From Pseudomonas kribbensis (GTDB lineage: Bacteria; Pseudomonadota; Gammaproteobacteria; Pseudomonadales; Pseudomonadaceae), in assembly GCF_003352185.1 (NCBI RefSeq), contig NZ_CP029608.1:2356001-2420000 (forward strand): a DNA stretch of 64,000 nt. Direction: 5' to 3'. A program made the translations under genes and the position numbers. Shown in pieces: positions 59,618 through 64,000 of the stretch (the first letter of the stretch is position 1; each line of letters starts with the position of its first letter). The notes below the pieces were generated by a model. That model ran no database searches. It worked only from the letters and a program-made list of their open reading frames with translations, and was not told where the DNA came from.

Positions 59618-60643
59618 ATGTCCGACACAATGCAGCGCTGGGAAATTTCCGCTTTCGGCCTCGACAACCTCAACCGCGTCCAGGCTCCGCTTCCGGCACC
59701 GAAAGCCGGGGAAGTTCTGGTCAAAATCGACGCCGTCTCGCTCAATTACCGCGACACTCAAGTGGCGGAAAACGGCATGACCGCCGCGCTGAAGTTTCCC
59801 TTCACGCCAGCGTCGGACATGGCCGGCACCGTGGTGGCGGTCGGTGAGGGCGTAACCCGCTTCCAGATCGGCGAGAAAGTCATCTCCACTTACATTACCA
59901 ACTGGATCGACGGCAATCCCAAGACCTGGGCCGAGATGCCGACCCAGGGCGGGCCGATTCCGGGCATGTTGGCCCAGTACGTCGCGACGCCGGCCGACTG
60001 GTGTGTGCGGGCGCCGAAGCACCTCAGTGCGGTCGAGGCCAGCACCTTGCCGATTGCCGCGTTGACCGCGTGGATGGCCCTGATCGAACTGGGCCACCTG
60101 CATGCGGGGCAAACCGTGGTGGTGCAGGGCACTGGCGGTGTATCGCTGTTCGCCGTGCAACTGGCGGCGGCCAGTGGCGCGAACGTCATTGTCACCAGCA
60201 GCAGCGACGCCAAGATCGATCTGGCCATTGCGCTGGGCGCCACTCATGGCATCAACCGCACCACCACACCTGACTGGCACACCGCTGTGCTGGAGCTGAC
60301 CGGTGGGCGCGGTGCCGATCACATTCTGGAAATGGCCGGCGGCGACAACCTCGGGCGTTCGCTGCAGGCGGTGGTTCCCGGCGGCCGGGTATCGATCATC
60401 GGCCTGCTCGACTCCGACGAACTACGCACACCGATCATGCCGCTGCTCGGCAGCCGTGCATCGATCGTCGCCGTGGCAGTCGGCCCTCGTCGTGCACTGG
60501 AGGATCTGGTGCGGATGGTCGATCACCACGGCATCAAACCGGTGATCGATGCGACCTATACCTTCGATCAGGTGCCCGAGGCGTTCGCCCATCTCAATCG
60601 CGGGGCGTTCGGCAAGGTCGTGGTCGATTTCAACAAATCCTGA
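59618..60643 (+). CDS. medium-chain dehydrogenase/reductase (NAD(P)-dependent alcohol dehydrogenase-like)
   Basis: This 341-residue MDR protein has a GroES-like N-terminal domain (LNYRDTQVAENG, FTPASDMAGTVVAVGEGV) and a Rossmann domain (VVVQGTGGVSLFAVQLAAASG). Structural-zinc cysteines are absent, so it is of the zinc-free quinone oxidoreductase-like type. It lies divergent from a LysR regulator and should be inducible. REP elements follow the stop. Substrate unknown. Confidence 0.88.
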   Translation: MSDTMQRWEISAFGLDNLNRVQAPLPAPKAGEVLVKIDAVSLNYRDTQVAENGMTAALKFPFTPASDMAGTVVAVGEGVTRFQIGEKVISTYITNWIDGNPKTWAEMPTQGGPIPGMLAQYVATPADWCVRAPKHLSAVEASTLPIAALTAWMALIELGHLHAGQTVVVQGTGGVSLFAVQLAAASGANVIVTSSSDAKIDLAIALGATHGINRTTTPDWHTAVLELTGGRGADHILEMAGGDNLGRSLQAVVPGGRVSIIGLLDSDELRTPIMPLLGSRASIVAVAVGPRRALEDLVRMVDHHGIKPVIDATYTFDQVPEAFAHLNRGAFGKVVVDFNKS

Positions 60644-60660
60644 GTACGACACCACTCAAT

Positions 60661-60752
60661 TGTGGGAGCGAGCTTGCACGCGAAGAGGGAGTGTCAGTCG
60701 GCGACGCCGTCGCTGACCCACCGCATTCGCGGGCAAGCCCGCTCCCACAGGG
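60661..60752. repeat. inverted pair of REP elements (second locus)
   Basis: The left copy begins TGTGGGAGCGAGCTTGCACG (from 60661) and the right copy CGGGCAAGCCCGCTCCCACA ends at about 60750. They differ more from each other than the pair at 43.6 kb. The gap holds a GTCAG/CTGAC inverted segment. Confidence 0.88.
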
Positions 60753-60835
60753 TTTGCGTGATGGCAGTTATCAAGGGCCTGCCACAGGGTTTTGTGCTGT
60801 CCGGTAGATTTTCTTTCCTGATGTGATGAGTGTTT

Positions 60836-62032
60836 ATGAATCGTTCCCCCCATCCCATGTCCGTTATGCCCTTCATCATTCTCGGGCTGTTCGGGCTGTA
60901 CACCCTGGAGCTCGGCGTGGTCGGCATCCTGCCGCTGATCGTCGAACGCTTCGGCGTCAGCGTCGCCCAGGCCGGGCTTTTGATGAGTCTGTTCGCGTTT
61001 ATCGTGGCGTTGTCCGGTCCGTTTCTGGTGTTGCTGTTTTCGCGTTTCGACCGTAAGAAAGTGCTGGTCGGCGCGCTGCTGTGTTTTTCCGTCAGCAGCG
61101 TGTTCTCGGCCTACGCGCCGAACTATTCGACACTGATGGCGCTACGGATCGTTCCGGCGATGCTGCATCCGGTGTTCTTCTCGGCGGCGTTCGCCGCTGC
61201 GATTTCGCTGTACCCCAAGGAGCGCGCCACCCACGCGACGACGGTGGCGTTCATCGGCACCACGCTTGGGCTGGTGTTCGGCGTGCCGATCACCGCGTGG
61301 GTCGCCGGGCGTTTTTCCTATGAGGCGTCGATCCTGTTCTGTGCGGTGGCGACGTTGCTGGCCGGGCTCGGCCTGTTGCTCAGGCTGCCTCGGCAAACGG
61401 CTGCGCCAGAGAGCTTCGCCAGCCAGTTGTCGATTCTGAAAAAACCTGCGGTATGGCTGGCGATCATCGCCACGGTGCTGGTGTTCACCACCAAGTTTGC
61501 GGTGTACAGCTACGCCGCCGAGTACCTGAAAAACCAGACCGGTCTGGACGGTGAAACCATCAGTTTTCTATTGGTGATCTTTGGTGTGGGCGGGGTGCTG
61601 GGCAACCTGCTGGCCGGTCGCATGCTGGCGACGCATCTGGTGGCGACGGCGGTGCTGTTTCCGATTCTGTTGAGCATCGCCTACCTGATTCTGGCCACGT
61701 TCGGCAGCGCATCGCTTGGCTCGATGCTGTTGATCGTTCTGCTGTGGGGCGCGATTCACACCAGCGGCATGATCATCACCCAGATGTGGCTGACCAGCGC
61801 CGCGCCCGAAGCGCACTCGTTCGCCACCAGCCTGTATGTCTCGGCGGCGAACGCCGGGATCGCCCTCGGCTCGTGGATCGGCGGGATATTCATCGACACC
61901 TGGGGCCTGCCGGGAACGATCTGGTGCGGGTTGCTGTTTGCGCTGTTGTCGTTGCTGACGATTGGCGCCAGGGCGATGTTCTACGGCGGTCACCAAAAGC
62001 GCCCCGACCTGCGCGGGGCAAGCGCCGCCTAG
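60836..62032 (+). CDS. MFS transporter (DHA1-type exporter)
   Basis: This 398-residue major-facilitator protein has twelve predicted helices. The DHA1 features include LYTLELGVVGILPLIVERF in TM1 and RFDRKKVLVGALLCF (motif A region). The ATG at 60836 (MNRSPHPMSV) is chosen over a GTG two codons earlier. The 3' end overlaps the converging LysR gene by 4 bp. It is probably a drug or metabolite exporter. Confidence 0.9.
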   Translation: MNRSPHPMSVMPFIILGLFGLYTLELGVVGILPLIVERFGVSVAQAGLLMSLFAFIVALSGPFLVLLFSRFDRKKVLVGALLCFSVSSVFSAYAPNYSTLMALRIVPAMLHPVFFSAAFAAAISLYPKERATHATTVAFIGTTLGLVFGVPITAWVAGRFSYEASILFCAVATLLAGLGLLLRLPRQTAAPESFASQLSILKKPAVWLAIIATVLVFTTKFAVYSYAAEYLKNQTGLDGETISFLLVIFGVGGVLGNLLAGRMLATHLVATAVLFPILLSIAYLILATFGSASLGSMLLIVLLWGAIHTSGMIITQMWLTSAAPEAHSFATSLYVSAANAGIALGSWIGGIFIDTWGLPGTIWCGLLFALLSLLTIGARAMFYGGHQKRPDLRGASAA

Positions 62033-62922
62033 TGAGCCTTGCGCAACGCGGCGATGAAGGCCTGCAGCGCCGACGACATCTGTCGGTTGCTCGGGTAATA
62101 CAGGTAGAACGCGGGGAAGGGTGTCGACCACTCTTCCAGCAGCGCCACCAGTGCGCCGCTGTCCAGTTCGTCCTTGATCCATTCACGGATCCACACCGTG
62201 ATGCCCAGTCCATCCAGCGCCGATTGCATGGCAACGGCGCAGTCACTCACCACAAGTGAGCCCTTCACGCTCAACTCGAACGGCAGACCGTCGCGGAAAA
62301 ACCGCCATTTGTACAAACCGGTTTCGCCGGAGCGGCGCCAGTTCACGCAGCGATGGTCCAGCAGATCGGCCGGTTCTTGCGGATGGCGCTTGCCCTCAAG
62401 GTACTGCGGCGAGGCGATGGCGATCTGGGTCAGGGGTTCGCTGAGTTTGAGTGCGACCATGTCCTGCTCGATGAACTCACCGAGACGAATCGCCGCGTCG
62501 TAGCCCTGGGCGACGATGTCGGCGGTGCTGTCGTCGGTGGTCAGTTCGAGCTTGATGTCCGGGTACGCTGCCTGGAACGACGGCAGGATCGGCTGGATGA
62601 AGTGCAGCATCGCCACCTGCGGCGCGCAGATGCGCAGGGTGCCGACCGGCGTGTCACGGTAATCGTTGAGCTGTTCCAGCGCCGCGTCCAGGTCGGCAAA
62701 GATCTCGCCCAGGCGTTCGAACAACCGGGTTCCGGCCTCGGTGGTCGACACGCTGCGCGTAGTGCGATTGAGCAGGCGCACACCCAGGCGTTCTTCCAGA
62801 CCCTTGATGGTCTGGCTCAGCGCCGACGGCGAAACCCCCAGCGATTGCGCCGCGCGGGAGAAATTGAGCTCCCGTGCAACGGCAAAAAACGCCCTGAGAT
62901 GGCCGAACTCTTGATCGCGCAT
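62029..62922 (-). CDS. LysR-family transcriptional regulator
   Basis: This 297-residue LysR protein (CrgA-like group) has HTH LRAFFAVARELNFSRAAQSL and SPSALSQTIKGLEERLGVRL. It is divergent from the amidohydrolase gene (113 bp) and convergent with the MFS gene, so the amidohydrolase is the more likely target. The start ATG is at 62920-62922. Confidence 0.91.
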   Translation of the reverse strand: MRDQEFGHLRAFFAVARELNFSRAAQSLGVSPSALSQTIKGLEERLGVRLLNRTTRSVSTTEAGTRLFERLGEIFADLDAALEQLNDYRDTPVGTLRICAPQVAMLHFIQPILPSFQAAYPDIKLELTTDDSTADIVAQGYDAAIRLGEFIEQDMVALKLSEPLTQIAIASPQYLEGKRHPQEPADLLDHRCVNWRRSGETGLYKWRFFRDGLPFELSVKGSLVVSDCAVAMQSALDGLGITVWIREWIKDELDSGALVALLEEWSTPFPAFYLYYPSNRQMSSALQAFIAALRKAH

Positions 62923-63035
62923 TATGTATATCCAGCTTCACAATGTGTGTAGGTGTTTGGGAATTCTAAATAAAGGCTCCCGGTCAGACAATGCGGCTAC
63001 AGGCCAATGTGCCGACCGCTACCGAGGAGCCACCC

Positions 63036-64000
63036 ATGTCTTTCAATGCTCATTTCGATGTTCTGACCTCTGCGCTCGAACCGCTGCCCGATGACCGGCG
63101 ACTGTTGCTGATCAAGGGCGGAACCCTCGTTACCCAGGACGAACGCCTGGGCAACTTCATCGAAGGCGACGTGCTGATCCGTGGCACCGAAATTGTCGAG
63201 GTCGGCAACGGTCTGTCCGCACCGGACGCCGAGGTGATCGACGCCAAAGGCATGATCGTGATTCCCGGCATGGTCGATACCCACCGGCATGCCTGGGAAG
63301 GTCAGTTGCGTCGGATCAATCCGAACTCGCCGACCCTGGAAGACTACTGCAACGCCACGCATTTCTCGTTCGCCAAATACTACCGCCCGCAAGACATGTA
63401 CGTCGGCAACCTGCTGACCGCGCTTGGTGCGATCAACGCCGGCATCACCACCATCATCGACAACTCGCACAACGCTCGCAGCGGTGCTCACTCGGACGCG
63501 GCCATCGATGCCCTGACCGACGCCGGCATCCGCGCCGTGCATGCGCCGGGCGCGCCGTTGTCGGGGGAGTGGGAATCCACGCAATGGCCGGGCGACTTGC
63601 GACGCCTGAAAGACAAATACGCCAGATCGTCCGATTCGCTGGTGACCCTGGCGATGATGGCGCAGCTCGACCGTGAACAATGGGCGGTCGCCCGTGAGCT
63701 TGGTCTGAGCATCGTCACCGAGTTCTTCGGTGCCGGCATGGCCGCCGAGCTGGATGCGCTGCACGAAGAAGGGCTGCTCGGCCCGGACAACATTTTCAAT
63801 CACTGCACCTGCTTGCCGGATCACGGCTGGTCGATCCTGCGCCACGCCGGGGTCAAGGTGAACGTCTGCCCGCGCTCCGATGCGCACTATGGCCTGGAAG
63901 ACGGGGTTTTCGCCTGGCAGAAAGCCGTCGATCACGGCATGCAACCGGGACTGAGCGTCGACAACGAAAGCTCTTACGGCGGTGACATGTTCGGCGAAAT
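63036..64000 (+). CDS. amidohydrolase-family deaminase (3' end beyond window)
   Basis: The first 321 codons are open to the right edge. The ATG at 63036 follows GAGGAG. The N-terminal beta-sandwich (LLLIKGGTLVTQDERLGNFI; GDVLIRGTEIVEVGNGL) leads to the metal motif Asp81-x-His83-x-His85 (MVDTHRHAWEG), typical of cytosine/guanine/S-adenosylhomocysteine-deaminase-like amidohydrolases. Further His residues occur in FNHCTCLPDHGW. A LysR gene is divergent. The C-terminal catalytic Asp region is not in the window, so the substrate class is open. Confidence 0.9.
   Translation, partial: MSFNAHFDVLTSALEPLPDDRRLLLIKGGTLVTQDERLGNFIEGDVLIRGTEIVEVGNGLSAPDAEVIDAKGMIVIPGMVDTHRHAWEGQLRRINPNSPTLEDYCNATHFSFAKYYRPQDMYVGNLLTALGAINAGITTIIDNSHNARSGAHSDAAIDALTDAGIRAVHAPGAPLSGEWESTQWPGDLRRLKDKYARSSDSLVTLAMMAQLDREQWAVARELGLSIVTEFFGAGMAAELDALHEEGLLGPDNIFNHCTCLPDHGWSILRHAGVKVNVCPRSDAHYGLEDGVFAWQKAVDHGMQPGLSVDNESSYGGDMFGE

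Overview
The window looks like a chromosomal segment of a Pseudomonas of the P. fluorescens group. It is high-GC, has short gene spacing and strong SD-led starts, and carries the typical Pseudomonas REP palindromes (two inverted pairs, near 43.6 and 60.7 kb). It also holds characteristic Pseudomonas families: PA4872-type oxaloacetate decarboxylase, AruF/AruG, DhcAB, DUF2790, DUF2388, PE-LIG-POL-type LigD, and phosphatidylcholine synthase. No rRNA, tRNA or CRISPR array was seen.

Left part (0-8 kb): the 5' end of an orphan type VI secretion hcp gene, with a sigma-54-type promoter and three copies of an 18-bp dyad upstream. Then come hglS (2-oxoadipate to hydroxyglutarate), a Baeyer-Villiger-type monooxygenase plus alpha/beta hydrolase pair, a MASE2-GGDEF diguanylate cyclase, and a secreted carboxypeptidase-G2-like M20 peptidase. 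A MITE-like repeat and a structured leader precede a small Pseudomonas protein.

8-16.5 kb, all minus strand: a catabolic block under an RpiR-type regulator. It contains a cysteine hydrolase, a glutamine-synthetase-like ligase, an N-formylglutamate-amidohydrolase-like enzyme, an APC permease, both subunits of an arginine/ornithine succinyltransferase, and, slightly apart, oxaloacetate decarboxylase. The substrate is not evident.

16.5-34 kb: a cobF pair; ftrA divergent from a rhodanese; an orphan AotJ-like binding protein; an AotO-like metallohydrolase; mntH; and several LysR regulators. The carnitine-type dhcAB-atoB operon lies here with its regulator dhcR, followed by a sirtuin and a methyltransferase.

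33.7-38 kb is the least ordinary stretch. It has about 1.3 kb of terminators, hairpins and a duplicated 21-mer around a 32-codon ORF with a good ribosome site. An MNIO (DUF692)/DUF2063 RiPP-type pair follows without a visible precursor. An IS1111-group IS110 element then sits exactly at the foot of that operon's terminator hairpin, and its 3' non-coding end is the expected place for a bridge RNA.

38-45 kb: an OmpR/EnvZ-type two-component system is divergent from a DUF2790 protein, a small secreted 14-residue-repeat protein and a CcdA-TlpA (DsbD/DipZ-like) fusion. Direct repeats in the divergent promoter probably bind the regulator. Then come a DUF4242 protein plus methyltransferase, a REP pair, pcs and a Gly-rich DUF533 protein.

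45-64 kb: ligD, an MCP chemoreceptor, a malate:quinone oxidoreductase with an apparent signal peptide, a 27-codon membrane miniprotein, a TPR/HTH regulator beside a beta-propeller protein, and a CAP-domain protein. The end holds a Tat-exported aldo/keto reductase, two LysR regulators with a dehydrogenase and an MFS exporter, and the start of an amidohydrolase that runs off the right edge.
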